Positions 7,786 to 16,594 are shown, numbered from the stretch's first letter. The stretch is DNA of 64,000 bases from Flavobacterium saccharophilum (GCF_900142735.1 NZ_FRBY01000006.1:372001-436000); one strand, 5' to 3'. Notes: generated by a model not told the origin, from the sequence alone. Made by a program: numbers and translations.

Positions 7786-7980
7786 TTATAGTTTTTGCCC
7801 TCCAATGGGTACACTCATACTTCTAATGTCTTGACCTAAATCGCCAGGATTACGTCCTTTAAAATTTACAACCACCGCATTATACGACCCAGTTGTTTTG
7901 GGTAAAATTAACCCTCCTTTTTCCGCTGTAGAGATTGCAAAATCAGTACAATTGAAATTATTTCTTAGTACAAAGCTTAT
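7786..7980 (-). pseudogene. 3' remnant of a toxin-like gene
   Basis: Between the genes at 7293 and 7981 there is a minus-strand frame of 64 codons with coding-like composition but no start: SFVLRNNFNCTDFAISTAEKG... then LPKTTGSYNAVVV and GRNPGDLGQDIRSM, ending in TAA at 7786. Blocks of the type NCTDFA...LP.T.G and NPGDLG.DIR occur, as I remember, at the C-terminal tip of large RHS/polymorphic-toxin-like proteins. The frame is in phase with the TAG ending the lipoprotein gene upstream, so it appears as its read-through extension, but nothing indicates recoding. I read it as the end of a lost gene. Confidence 0.5.
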
Positions 7981-8562
7981 CTATAAACATCCACTACAAT
8001 TGTAATCACCAATTTTCTCAACTACTATCCATTTTTTATTTTCTTTTCTCATTACCACAGCCATCTGAGTATCACCAACAAAATTATTATTATCAATATG
8101 ATAAAAGAACATAATGTATTTTCTATTATTATAATATAAAGGTTCAGATAAGATTATTACATTTTCTACATTAGGATATTGATTTGAAAATTTACTACTA
8201 AAAAGTAAACTTCGACTTCCCTCAATTAATTCATATCCAGGAAAGTCTTCCGCTTTCCAATATTTTTTTATAGTGTCCTGCGAATATTTTTTATATAATT
8301 TTTTCCACTGTTTTTCATTAAATAACTTGCTTGTATGATCTATTTCATTTGAATACACAATATGCTCCGACTCTTCTCCTCTGTTAAAAATTCTTAAGAC
8401 TTGATTATTATTTTCCTTTGCTTTTAGGATGTAATGTACGTTACCATTTTTTTTCTCCAATTCCAAAAAATCATTTATTGGCTCATAGCTTGTCAGATAA
8501 GGAGACGAGCAAGAGATACTAATCATCGGAATTAGTATAAGTATATTTTTTAGTTTTTTCAT
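7981..8562 (-). CDS. Lipoprotein of unknown function, partner of the zincin-like lipoprotein
   Basis: 193 residues with a short signal peptide and lipobox SISC (Cys18), followed by SSPYLTSYEPINDF. The mature part has alternating strands and Lys/Asn-rich turns and ends KWIVVEKIGDYNCSGCL with a C-x-x-C near the end. It starts 3 bases after the stop of the HExxH lipoprotein at 8566, so the two are almost surely co-translated. An immunity or inhibitor role for its neighbour is possible but unproven. No recognised domain. Confidence 0.7.
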   Translation of the reverse strand: MKKLKNILILIPMISISCSSPYLTSYEPINDFLELEKKNGNVHYILKAKENNNQVLRIFNRGEESEHIVYSNEIDHTSKLFNEKQWKKLYKKYSQDTIKKYWKAEDFPGYELIEGSRSLLFSSKFSNQYPNVENVIILSEPLYYNNRKYIMFFYHIDNNNFVGDTQMAVVMRKENKKWIVVEKIGDYNCSGCL

Positions 8563-8565
8563 AAT

Positions 8566-9969
8566 TTACTTTTTACAAGGTTTTCCTACTGGCGAATATA
8601 TACCATATTGCGAACCATTTTTCTCTGTATTTATTCTATACAAAATTCTCTCTCGATCTTTAAAATTCTTATTAGAAGGATCGTTAGGATAAGTTTGATT
8701 AAATATTCTTGTTCCTTGAAGCCCACCCCAAGCCAGGTCTAAATAAACCTGCATTGGAAAACCTGAATCAACAGGCTGACCAGTATGAAATTCTTGAATA
8801 GCAGAAGCTATTGAATTGACATACTTATTAGCAATTAATTCATGATGGGCATTTGGCAGTAAATTAGGATTTTTACTAATTTGCTGCTGAACATAAGCAT
8901 CATAAATTGTAGGAAAATCGCATATTTTTGAATTACCACAGCCCGTGTTTTCTTCAAGTAAACTAATCAAATACGCATGAATAATCTCATGTGCCATTGT
9001 AGTTGCGACAGATAAGTCGGTAGGCGGGCTAACATTCCCTACACCATTAATATAATCTTCCTTAAAAACCATGCTAATATCAGTTTTCGAACCGTTAATT
9101 TTAGTTGTCTGTGCTAAATCATTCGGATTACTTACCTTACCTGTAGACATATTTAAATTAAAAATGGCACCGCCAGGCCTAAAACGTTCTATCATACCTG
9201 CAATATCAGTTTGCTTTAAGTTTTTTAATTTATCAAAAACTGCTTTTGTACAAGCATCAAGTTTATCTGAATTAATTTGCTTTTCTATTTTTTGAGCATT
9301 GGTTAATGCAGAGGCACCAGACCCTCCACCTCCAACATGAGGTGGATATCCCCCATTATTGTCACTTAGTTCTCCGCCACCACCGCCAAAGCACCCAATT
9401 AGCATTAAAGCTTCAAAATCTCCATCTTCATAAAGCCAACCCATATAAACACAAACATCTGACTCCATTTTACCAGTTGGATTTGGTTTTACTAAAATAC
9501 TATTTTTGAATTTACTAAACTGAACAGCTTCCTTCTTTGGATTGAGTACTAATATTATGCCATCAAAATCATCTGTTATCTCATAAAAATTAAATAATTT
9601 ATCATTGTTATCGAAATCTTTATTTTTAGTTAATATCTCAACATGATTATAAATGAAATTATCTCCTGATTTTATTAATAATAATCTATGATAGTTTAAA
9701 TAATCCTGATCTCCAATTTTGGTTTTAAGATTCGATTGCAATGTAAAAGGTACTTCTATAACTTGGCCTTTTTCTCCATTTGTAACTATTGCATTACTCC
9801 AATCAATTTCTTTTGTATATTTTAAAATTTCAAAATTTTCAGAGGTGATATTTTCAGTAAACCATTTTTTTGCCTCATTTGTATTAGAATCAATAGATTC
9901 TTCTGGACTACAAGAAAAAATAAATAGAAATAAGACAGCTATAAAACCATAATGTAATATTTTCTTCAT
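8566..9969 (-). CDS. Zincin-like lipoprotein with HExxH motif
   Basis: 467 residues from ATG 9969 (the frame opens at 9990). Lipobox FSC (Cys20) followed by SPEESID, an acidic surface-export-like run. Residues 25-160 are a mixed alpha/beta domain, then a glycine-rich linker (two poly-Gly stretches) near 175-205, then a helical metallopeptidase-like domain with HEIIHAY (His327, Glu328, His331) and a later AHHELIANKY segment that may give the third metal ligand. Four or more cysteines in the mature part may form disulfides (CTKAV, GCGNSKIC). The layout, linker and C-terminal enzyme-like domain, resembles surface effectors. The peptidase family is not certain. Confidence 0.75.
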   Translation of the reverse strand: MKKILHYGFIAVLFLFIFSCSPEESIDSNTNEAKKWFTENITSENFEILKYTKEIDWSNAIVTNGEKGQVIEVPFTLQSNLKTKIGDQDYLNYHRLLLIKSGDNFIYNHVEILTKNKDFDNNDKLFNFYEITDDFDGIILVLNPKKEAVQFSKFKNSILVKPNPTGKMESDVCVYMGWLYEDGDFEALMLIGCFGGGGGELSDNNGGYPPHVGGGGSGASALTNAQKIEKQINSDKLDACTKAVFDKLKNLKQTDIAGMIERFRPGGAIFNLNMSTGKVSNPNDLAQTTKINGSKTDISMVFKEDYINGVGNVSPPTDLSVATTMAHEIIHAYLISLLEENTGCGNSKICDFPTIYDAYVQQQISKNPNLLPNAHHELIANKYVNSIASAIQEFHTGQPVDSGFPMQVYLDLAWGGLQGTRIFNQTYPNDPSNKNFKDRERILYRINTEKNGSQYGIYSPVGKPCKK

Positions 9970-10074
9970 ACAATTCTTTTTAAATTTCATTTCAAAACGA
10001 ATATACTAAGAATTTACTTTCAATTGTAACACAGTCCATAAATTATCCTAAAATCTGCTAAATAGATTAATAAA

Positions 10075-10107
10075 AAAAACCTGCTCAAATAAATGAACAG
10101 GTTTTAA
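10075..10107 (-). terminator. Intrinsic terminator after clpX
   Basis: On the minus strand AAAACCTGTTCA pairs with the opposite TGAGCAGGTTTT around an A/T loop, followed by a long T-run (the plus strand shows TAAAAAAAACCTGCTCA). Confidence 0.7.
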
Positions 10108-10128
10108 ATATTATAAGTTAATTGCTAA

Positions 10129-11361
10129 TTAAGAAGCAATTTCCATTCTTTTCAATAAATTTTTATTCAAAGTATGTCTTGCATAATCTTCATCGATTGT
10201 GAGTACTTTATCGTCTGAACTTGGTAATTCATACATGGCGTCAGTTAAAATTGCTTCGCATAATGAACGCAATCCACGAGCACCTAATTTGTATTCTAAT
10301 GCTTTATCAACAATAAAATCTAATGCTTCATCTGTAATCGTAAATTCAACATCATCCATTAAGAATAATTTTTGATATTGTTTTACCAAAGCATTTTTCG
10401 GCTGAGTCAAAATTGCACGCAAAGTTTCCTTATCTAAAGGATCCATGTGTGTCAATACTGGCAAACGACCAATAATCTCCGGAATCAATCCAAAATCTTT
10501 GATATCTTTTGGAATAATATATTGTAATAAATTGTCTTTGTCGATGTTGTCTACGTTTTTAGAAGTAGAATAACCAACTGCCTGACGGTTTAAACGTTTT
10601 GAAATAATACGCTCAACGCCATCAAAAGCTCCACCGGCAATAAATAAGATGTTCTGCGTATTTACCTCAACAAATTTTTGGTCTGGATGTTTACGTCCTC
10701 CTTTTGGCGGCACGTTAACAACAGTTCCTTCTAATAATTTCAATAACGCTTGTTGAACTCCTTCACCAGAAACGTCACGCGTTATTGATGGATTATCGCT
10801 CTTACGGGCAATTTTATCAATTTCATCAATAAATACAATTCCTCTTTCTGCTTTGGTTACATCATAATCAGCAGCTTGTAACAAACGAGTCAAAATACTT
10901 TCGACATCTTCTCCTACATAACCCGCTTCTGTAAGTACTGTTGCATCAACGATAGCCAAAGGAACGTCTAACATTTTTGCGATAGTTTTGGCTACCAATG
11001 TTTTTCCGGTTCCGGTTTGACCTACCATAATGATGTTACTTTTTTCAATCTCTACTTCATCATCTAATTGCTGTTGCATTAAACGTTTATAGTGATTGTA
11101 AACCGCAACTGACATTACTTTTTTTGTCTGATCCTGACCAATAACATATTGATCTAAGAAAGCTCTTATTTCTTTTGGCTTCTTTAAAATTAAGTCCCCA
11201 ACTAATTTTGCGCTTCCACTTGATTTTAATTCTTCTAATACAATTCCGTGTGCTTGTTCAATACACTTATCACAGATATGTGCATTAATACCAGCAATCA
11301 ATAAATTAGTTTCTGGCTTCTTTCTTCCACAAAACGAACATTCTAATACTACTTTTGCCAT
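10129..11361 (-). CDS. clpX: ATP-dependent Clp protease ATP-binding subunit ClpX
   Basis: A hexameric AAA+ unfoldase that feeds substrates into ClpP. 410 residues, normal length. N-terminal zinc-binding domain with Cys8, Cys11, Cys30 and Cys33; Walker A GQTGTGKT at 114-121; Walker B IVFIDEID at 175-182; the pore-2/RKH loop GGRKHPDQKF; sensor-2 GARGLRS near the end. It follows clpP (11523) in the same direction with a 161-base spacer that contains an inverted repeat, so it may have its own promoter as well as read-through. Confidence 0.97.
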   Translation of the reverse strand: MAKVVLECSFCGRKKPETNLLIAGINAHICDKCIEQAHGIVLEELKSSGSAKLVGDLILKKPKEIRAFLDQYVIGQDQTKKVMSVAVYNHYKRLMQQQLDDEVEIEKSNIIMVGQTGTGKTLVAKTIAKMLDVPLAIVDATVLTEAGYVGEDVESILTRLLQAADYDVTKAERGIVFIDEIDKIARKSDNPSITRDVSGEGVQQALLKLLEGTVVNVPPKGGRKHPDQKFVEVNTQNILFIAGGAFDGVERIISKRLNRQAVGYSTSKNVDNIDKDNLLQYIIPKDIKDFGLIPEIIGRLPVLTHMDPLDKETLRAILTQPKNALVKQYQKLFLMDDVEFTITDEALDFIVDKALEYKLGARGLRSLCEAILTDAMYELPSSDDKVLTIDEDYARHTLNKNLLKRMEIAS

Positions 11362-11372
11362 TCTTTACTTAA

Positions 11373-11516
11373 GTTACTAAGCAGCAAAGATACTAAGTTT
11401 CTAAGCTTTTTAATTTAAAACTTAAAAACTTAGCCCTTTACAGCTTAATATTTTTATTTTATTTTTCAATTGACAGAGAAAACTTTAAAACTTAGTATCT
11501 CTGCAACTTAGAGAAT
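11373..11516. repeat. Imperfect inverted repeat between clpP and clpX
   Basis: The arm near 11373-11405 (GTTACTAAGCAGCAAAGATACTAAG...) and the arm near 11481-11516 (AAACTTAGTATCTCTGCAACTTAGA) are reverse complements with a few mismatches. Each arm also contains the short direct unit ACTTAG/CTAAG several times. The family is a common intergenic repeat in flavobacteria as I remember it. Confidence 0.6.
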
Positions 11517-11522
11517 TTAGAA

Positions 11523-12197
11523 TTATCCTCTTCTTAATACTTCATCAATCATTCCGTATTCTTTTGCTTCGTCAGCTTTCATCCAGTAATCACGCTCACT
11601 GTCTTTGTGCACTCTTTCAAATGTTTGTCCTGAATGTTGAGAAATGATATTGTATAACTCATCTTTCAGTTTCAACATTTCGCGTAAGTTGATTTCCATG
11701 TCAGTTGCAACACCTTGTGCTCCTCCTGATGGCTGGTGAATCATTACTCTTGAATGTGGCAAAGCCGAACGTTTTCCTGCTGCTCCTGCACATAATAATA
11801 CAGCTCCCATTGAGGCTGCCATACCTGTACAAATTGTTGCTACGTCTGGTTTGATGTATTGCATAGTATCATAAATTCCCAATCCTGCGTAAACGCTTCC
11901 TCCTGGAGAATTAAGATAAATTTGAATATCTTTTGATGCATCAGCACTTTCTAAAAATAATAACTGCGCCTGAACGATATTTGCAATTTGGTCGTCGATA
12001 CCTGTTCCTAAAAAGATAATTCTGTCCATCATTAATCTTGAAAACACGTCTAATTGAGAAACATTCAGCTGACGCTCTTCGATAATGTATGGAGTCATGT
12101 TTGTTGGGTTCATCGCTGCTACGATTTTATCGTAATACATTGCGTTTACTCCCTGGTGCTTTGTAGCAAATTTTTTGAATTCTTTACCGTAGTTCAT
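11523..12197 (-). CDS. clpP: ATP-dependent Clp protease proteolytic subunit ClpP
   Basis: Serine peptidase that forms the two-ring degradation chamber with ClpX. 224 residues. The catalytic triad is visible: Ser129 in GMAASMGA, His154 in HSRVMIHQPSGG, Asp203 in ERDYW. The oxyanion-side motif YLNSPGGSVYAGLGIYD precedes them. The first 40 or so residues (MNYGKEFKKFATKHQGVNAMYYDKI...) are a long propeptide-like extension typical of Bacteroidetes ClpP. Order tig-clpP-clpX as in many bacteria, though a structured element and terminator separate tig from clpP here. Confidence 0.97.
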   Translation of the reverse strand: MNYGKEFKKFATKHQGVNAMYYDKIVAAMNPTNMTPYIIEERQLNVSQLDVFSRLMMDRIIFLGTGIDDQIANIVQAQLLFLESADASKDIQIYLNSPGGSVYAGLGIYDTMQYIKPDVATICTGMAASMGAVLLCAGAAGKRSALPHSRVMIHQPSGGAQGVATDMEINLREMLKLKDELYNIISQHSGQTFERVHKDSERDYWMKADEAKEYGMIDEVLRRG

Positions 12198-12288
12198 ATT
12201 TTTAGTGTTCTAAGTTTTACGTAATATCTGTTTATTCTTCCATCAAAGGTTATACCTCTTTATAAAGAATGTCAATTTGTCTTATTTC

Positions 12289-12432
12289 TAGCCCAGATAG
12301 CAGTGAAAAGCTTTTTGAAATGACAACTATTTTTTGTTGGTAAAAAAAAGCGACCGGAGGAAGCTCTTTTTTTGCCTTACAAAAAAAGGCAGGCATGAAA
12401 AAACTTGTAACGGATAGCTGGATTAGCTCCTG
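12289..12432 (+). ncRNA. Flavo-1-like structured element, copy 2
   Basis: Contains AGCCCAGATAGCAGTGAAAAGCTTTT and, about 75 bases on, AACTTGTAACGGATAGCTGGATTAGCTCC. The blocks GATAGCAGTGAAAA and AACGGATAGC match copy 1 at 1426-1520. The flanking helix is CCAG/CTGG here where copy 1 has GGG/CCC, a compensatory change, and AGC/GCT closes it. The inner part forms a different long hairpin (AAAAAAAGC... GGAAGCTCTTTTTTT and TTTGCCTT/AAGGCA). The element lies between tig and clpP on the strand opposite to both. The minus-strand reading frame over it is not a gene. Confidence 0.55.
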
Positions 12433-12461
12433 AAAAGTAATCAAAAATAAATTAAAACAAA

Positions 12462-12491
12462 AGAGCGTCAAGAAAAATCTCTTGACGCTCT
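12462..12491 (-). terminator. Intrinsic terminator after tig
   Basis: Perfect 12-base stem AGAGCGTCAAGA / TCTTGACGCTCT with a short loop and a T-rich tail on the minus strand, 23 bases past the tig stop. Confidence 0.85.
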
Positions 12492-12513
12492 ACTATATTT
12501 GTTTTTTCAGAAA

Positions 12514-13836
12514 TTATTCTCCGTAAGACGCAGCGATAAATTCTTCGTAAGTTACTTCTTTAGTTGTTGGATTTGCTTTTTCTTTGAAAACTTCCAATAA
12601 TTTTTCAGCAACAACCTGCTCAGATAATCTTTTTACTTCTTCCTGGTTAGATAAAACTCTGGCAACAATTCCCTGAACTTCTTCGTCAGTTGGATTTGTT
12701 TGACCAAATTGAGCCATTTGTTGTCTGATAGCGTTTGTTGTAAAAGCTTTCAAATCTTCAAATGTAATTTGGATATTACTTTGAGCCATTGCTTTTCCTT
12801 CGATTAATTGAAAACGTAATCCTTTTTCAGATCTTGCGTATTCAACTTCAGCTTCTTCTGCAGAAAGTTTTTTCTCTCCAACAGTTTGCAACCATTTTTT
12901 AAGGAATTCAGCTGGTAAATCAAATTTTGTATTTTCGATTAGGAAATCCTGAACATCTAATAATAATTTTTGATCTGCTTGTTGCGCGAATTGAGCTTCA
13001 GCATCTTCTTTAATTTTAGCTTTCAAATCTTCTAAAGAAGCTACTTTTCCTTCACCAAAAAGTTTATCGAACAACTCTTGGTTTAATTCAGCTAATTCAG
13101 CACCGTTGATAGCCTCGATAGTAAAGTTTACTTCGATATCTAAACCATGAACATCATCATGAGCTACTTTTAAGTAATCCATTAATTGGTGATCATCTTC
13201 GAATAAACCTTTTGTACTTACTGTTACAACATCTCCAACTTTTTTACCGATGAATTTATCACCTGCTTTTTTGTTGAATGTAGATACAGAAATTGTAGTT
13301 GTATTGTTGATACCTTTTTCTTCGTTTGAGAAAGTTCCAGTCAAATCAGAATCAGCTTCAACTTTATCTTGTGGAATTGCTTTTCCGAATTGTTTTTGGA
13401 TACGCTCTACTTGTCCGTCGATTAATTTATCATCAGCAGTAACGATATATTTTACGATATTATTTTTTGCTTCTAAATCAATTTCGAAGTTAGGAACCAA
13501 ACCAATTTCGTATTCGAAAGTTAGTTCTTCAGCATCCCAATCAAAGTTTTCATTTACTTTAGCAAGAGGAGTTCCTAAAAGATTTAATCTTTCAGATTGC
13601 ACGAAACGCTCTAAAGCCAAATCAACTACTTTTTGAACTTCTTCCTGCTTAATTGCTTTTCCGTATTGTTTTTCAACAAGGTCTTTAGGAACTTGTCCTT
13701 TTCTAAAACCCTTAACAGTAGCCAATGGCATTTTTTCGTTTATTCTTTTTGCTACTTGACCTTTATAATCCATGTGAACAACTGTCATTACAATCGTTTC
13801 ATTCACAGCGTCTATTGCTACTCTTTTAATATCCAT
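12514..13836 (-). CDS. tig: Trigger factor (ribosome-associated chaperone)
   Basis: 440 residues. Binds nascent chains at the ribosome exit. The N-terminal ribosome-binding domain shows the signature GFRKGQVPKDLVEKQYG (ribosome protein L23 contact) at about 42-58. The central peptidyl-prolyl isomerase-like region (about 150-245) is strongly diverged, as is usual in Bacteroidetes, and the helical C-terminal arms follow. It is alone on its transcript because of the terminator, with clpP next. Confidence 0.93.
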   Translation of the reverse strand: MDIKRVAIDAVNETIVMTVVHMDYKGQVAKRINEKMPLATVKGFRKGQVPKDLVEKQYGKAIKQEEVQKVVDLALERFVQSERLNLLGTPLAKVNENFDWDAEELTFEYEIGLVPNFEIDLEAKNNIVKYIVTADDKLIDGQVERIQKQFGKAIPQDKVEADSDLTGTFSNEEKGINNTTTISVSTFNKKAGDKFIGKKVGDVVTVSTKGLFEDDHQLMDYLKVAHDDVHGLDIEVNFTIEAINGAELAELNQELFDKLFGEGKVASLEDLKAKIKEDAEAQFAQQADQKLLLDVQDFLIENTKFDLPAEFLKKWLQTVGEKKLSAEEAEVEYARSEKGLRFQLIEGKAMAQSNIQITFEDLKAFTTNAIRQQMAQFGQTNPTDEEVQGIVARVLSNQEEVKRLSEQVVAEKLLEVFKEKANPTTKEVTYEEFIAASYGE

Positions 13837-13862
13837 CTTCTTCTTTAATTTACATAATAAAA

Positions 13863-13897
13863 TTGGGTTGCAAAATTATAAAATTTTTGCAACCCAA
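13863..13897 (-). terminator. Intrinsic terminator after the holin-like gene
   Basis: Stem TTGGGTTGCAAAA / TTTTTGCAACCCAA on both sides of a short A/T loop; on the minus strand it is followed by a T-rich run. It lies between the gene at 13953 and the start of tig. Confidence 0.75.
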
Positions 13898-13952
13898 CCA
13901 AGTTTTTAATGTATTGTATTTGAAGCTGTTTTTGATCTCCTTTTATTTCAAT

Positions 13953-14297
13953 TTATTTATCGTCTCCTAATATTTTATAAGTAATAGATTGAAGGATAGA
14001 TAAGATGATACTGAAGAATAAAGCTGTCCAGAATGTATCGACTGCAAAACCTCCTACTATATTAGTGCAAAGCAGAATAATAATGGCGTTTATTACCAAT
14101 AAAAACAATCCTAAAGTAATGAATGTAACTGGCAAAGTCAGGATTACCAAAATTGGTTTTATAAAAAGATTTAATAATCCCAGAACTACTGCAACGATTA
14201 CTGCTGTGGCAAAACTGGCAACATGAACTCCTGGCAGAAAATTGGCAATTAACAAAACCAACGCTGCGGTAACAAGAAGTCTAAGTATTAATTTCAT
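13953..14297 (-). CDS. Phage holin family IV-like membrane protein
   Basis: 114 residues, almost entirely hydrophobic, with four membrane spans: LILRLLVTAALVLLIANFL; AVIVAVVLGLLNLFI; PILVILTLPVTFITLGLFLLVINAIIILL; FWTALFFSIILSILQSITY. The central KPILVILTLPVTFITLGLF block is the mark of the small 'mycobacterial 4-TMS holin' (DUF360-type) membrane proteins found in most bacteria. No lytic partner is present, so the holin name is only a family label. Confidence 0.85.
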   Translation of the reverse strand: MKLILRLLVTAALVLLIANFLPGVHVASFATAVIVAVVLGLLNLFIKPILVILTLPVTFITLGLFLLVINAIIILLCTNIVGGFAVDTFWTALFFSIILSILQSITYKILGDDK

Positions 14298-14349
14298 AGT
14301 TTATGATTTAAAAGTTTGAATAAAAGTACTAAAATTTTTATCATAAAGA

Positions 14350-15114
14350 TTACTCTTTTAAAAACTCCGTTGTCATCTCAAAAAACATTTTAGGATTTTC
14401 AGCATGAAGCCAATGTCCAGCATTTGGAATCGTTTCAAACTTCACATTTGGAAAATGCTGACGAATGGAATCAAAATCAGCATCTAAAATATAACCTGAA
14501 TCTCCTCCTCTGATAAACAAGGTAGGATTATTGAAAACTAAATCAGCTGCCAAAGCTTTTCCGATGGCATCTAAATTATTATTAAAGACTTCCAGATTAA
14601 ATCTAAAAGCCAATTGTCCCGGTTCTTTCCAGTATAAATTCTTCAATAAAAATTGTCGCGTTCCAAAATCAGGAACATATTGCGCCACGATTGCTTCAAC
14701 ATCATTTCGGCTTGGTTTTACTGAAAAATCAACAGCGTTTAATCCTGCCAAAATATCCTGATGATGTTGTTTGTAAAATCTTGGGCCAATATCTGCCACA
14801 ATCAATTTATCTACAATTTCGGGGTGCGTCGTTGCAAAAAGCATTGCTACTTTTCCGCCCATTGAATGTCCTAAAATGTCAATTCTCGTTAATTGATTTG
14901 CCTGACAATATTCAAAAACATCCTGAACCATTGCCTCGTAAGACCATTCATCGGAATGAAAACTACGACCATGATTTCTTAAATCTAAAATATGAACCTG
15001 AAATCCGGCTTCTACATATTGTCCGGCAAGTGTTTTCCAGTTATCAGACATTCCAAGGAATCCGTGCATGATGATAAATGGTTTTCCTTCGCCTTCTATT
15101 TTTGAGTATAACAT
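14350..15114 (-). CDS. Alpha/beta-hydrolase (YbfF-like esterase)
   Basis: 254 residues from ATG 15114 (the longer frame to 15144 lacks a good start context). Alpha/beta-hydrolase fold with the oxyanion motif HGFLGMSDNW, the nucleophile elbow GHSMGGKVA (Ser about 90), a late acid in the GGDSGYILDADF region and the base in NAGHWLHAENP. The order and length match the YbfF type of short-chain acyl esterases. The substrate is unknown; the gene stands alone. Confidence 0.88.
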   Translation of the reverse strand: MLYSKIEGEGKPFIIMHGFLGMSDNWKTLAGQYVEAGFQVHILDLRNHGRSFHSDEWSYEAMVQDVFEYCQANQLTRIDILGHSMGGKVAMLFATTHPEIVDKLIVADIGPRFYKQHHQDILAGLNAVDFSVKPSRNDVEAIVAQYVPDFGTRQFLLKNLYWKEPGQLAFRFNLEVFNNNLDAIGKALAADLVFNNPTLFIRGGDSGYILDADFDSIRQHFPNVKFETIPNAGHWLHAENPKMFFEMTTEFLKE

Positions 15115-15334
15115 TTGTATTTTGATTTTAAAAACAGAACACAAAGGTAGAAAACTTATCTATTAATCTCTAACAGAACCCTTTCTATAAAAATCACTTT
15201 TACCTTAATTTTATTAAAAAAAAGTTTACATGTTTACGGTTTCCCGTAACTCCACTTCGATATTAAAATGTACATTGCGCTCTGAAAATTAAGTCAGAAA
15301 AATCCTGATTAATCGTTTAATTAAAACACAAACC

Positions 15335-16594
15335 ATGATTAAAAAAATCCTATTATTATCGTTAGTTGCATCTCAACTAACAATCTCATGTTCTAGTGAA
15401 GACAGCCCTGAAACTACCCCAACAACAGAGCAAACATTAGCAGAACAAATCGCGGAAATTGTTGCAAAACCATATTCTACACTACCTCCATCACAACAAA
15501 AGGTAAAATTAGAAGCTGAGGCAAATGAAATGCTTGTTCAGCTGGACAAATCAAAAACTTCTAGCGCCATTGAAGCATTAGAAAACTTAAACAGATTATT
15601 AGATATTAGTTCTGTTGATATTTTTAACGGAAAAAATGACAATCAAGCAGAAGACATCTTAAATGTTTCTGGTGTTTACGGCGTTTATACTTGGAAAAAT
15701 ACTGATCAAAAATGGGAAAAAACAGCTTCAACTACTGAATTGAAATTTGTTTTTCCTGCAAAAGAATCTCAAACTACAAACAACACGACATTATCTACAA
15801 AAAGTGTTTCTTCTGACATAAAAATAGAAATTTATGACAGTTATGATTGGGAAGCTGATGTTGATGTAAATGACTTCGTTTATTTACCAACCTCTTCAGA
15901 AGCTATTTTGAAAATTGATGAGAAAGAAGCTGCTACATTTGCACAAACTGCAAAATATTCAACTAAAAACGAATCTCCAGATGAGTTTGCATTCAAAATG
16001 ACTACAAATGATGGTTATACTTGGGAGACAAGTGGTAAAAAAGGAGTTGAAAATACTGCAAAAGCTACTCTTACTTACAACGGAAAAACTTTAATTGATT
16101 TTAATTCAGGAAGCAATGCAAATATTGACGGTTTAATCGATAATGATGAACTTGTTCAATATAGAGGAAAAGCGAATGGATTATTCAAATTGATGGATAA
16201 TTTTGTTATTCTTGCTGATACTGATTTAGCTACTGCTGCTGCAGATGATACTACGTTAGAAAATAGCGTACCGTATCCAGTTTATAATTCTGAAACATAT
16301 TATTCAGAATTAAGCACTTATCATAAAAAAATTGCAGAAGGAAAAGCTGCTAATTTCAATAAAAACATGAAATTGATCTTAGTTTCTAAAAAGGACGGAA
16401 CTAAAATTGCAGATATCGTTCAGCATTCAGTAAAAGAAGAAAACCCATGGGAATCTTTAGTTGATTATTACAATCCTGTATATTATTTAAAATTCAGCGA
16501 TAATACTGAAGTAGAAATGGAAGCTTATTTCTCAGAAGGATTTAGCACTTTTGAAACTAAATTCGAAGATTTCATTAAAGCTTTCGAAAAGTAA
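15335..16594 (+). CDS. Surface lipoprotein of unknown function
   Basis: 419 residues; signal peptide with lipobox TISC (Cys19) followed by SSEDSPETT, an acidic/Ser run of the surface-export type. Residues 30-95 are helical (LAEQIAEIVAKPYSTLPPSQQKVKLEAEANEML...), the rest is beta-rich with repeated YTWKNTDQKWE and YTWETSG blocks. No family that I can name with confidence. It is a single gene with its own terminator. Confidence 0.75.
   Translation: MIKKILLLSLVASQLTISCSSEDSPETTPTTEQTLAEQIAEIVAKPYSTLPPSQQKVKLEAEANEMLVQLDKSKTSSAIEALENLNRLLDISSVDIFNGKNDNQAEDILNVSGVYGVYTWKNTDQKWEKTASTTELKFVFPAKESQTTNNTTLSTKSVSSDIKIEIYDSYDWEADVDVNDFVYLPTSSEAILKIDEKEAATFAQTAKYSTKNESPDEFAFKMTTNDGYTWETSGKKGVENTAKATLTYNGKTLIDFNSGSNANIDGLIDNDELVQYRGKANGLFKLMDNFVILADTDLATAAADDTTLENSVPYPVYNSETYYSELSTYHKKIAEGKAANFNKNMKLILVSKKDGTKIADIVQHSVKEENPWESLVDYYNPVYYLKFSDNTEVEMEAYFSEGFSTFETKFEDFIKAFEK

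Noticed and set aside
7981..7983. Recoding or read-through of TAG joining the 193-residue lipoprotein to the tail at 7786-7980
   Set aside because: No stem-loop or other recoding signal is apparent after the stop, the lipoprotein looks complete, and phase agreement has a one-in-three chance.
12250..12471. 73-codon minus-strand frame between clpP and tig
   Set aside because: It lies over the structured element and the tig terminator and has no coding features; it is better explained as RNA structure.
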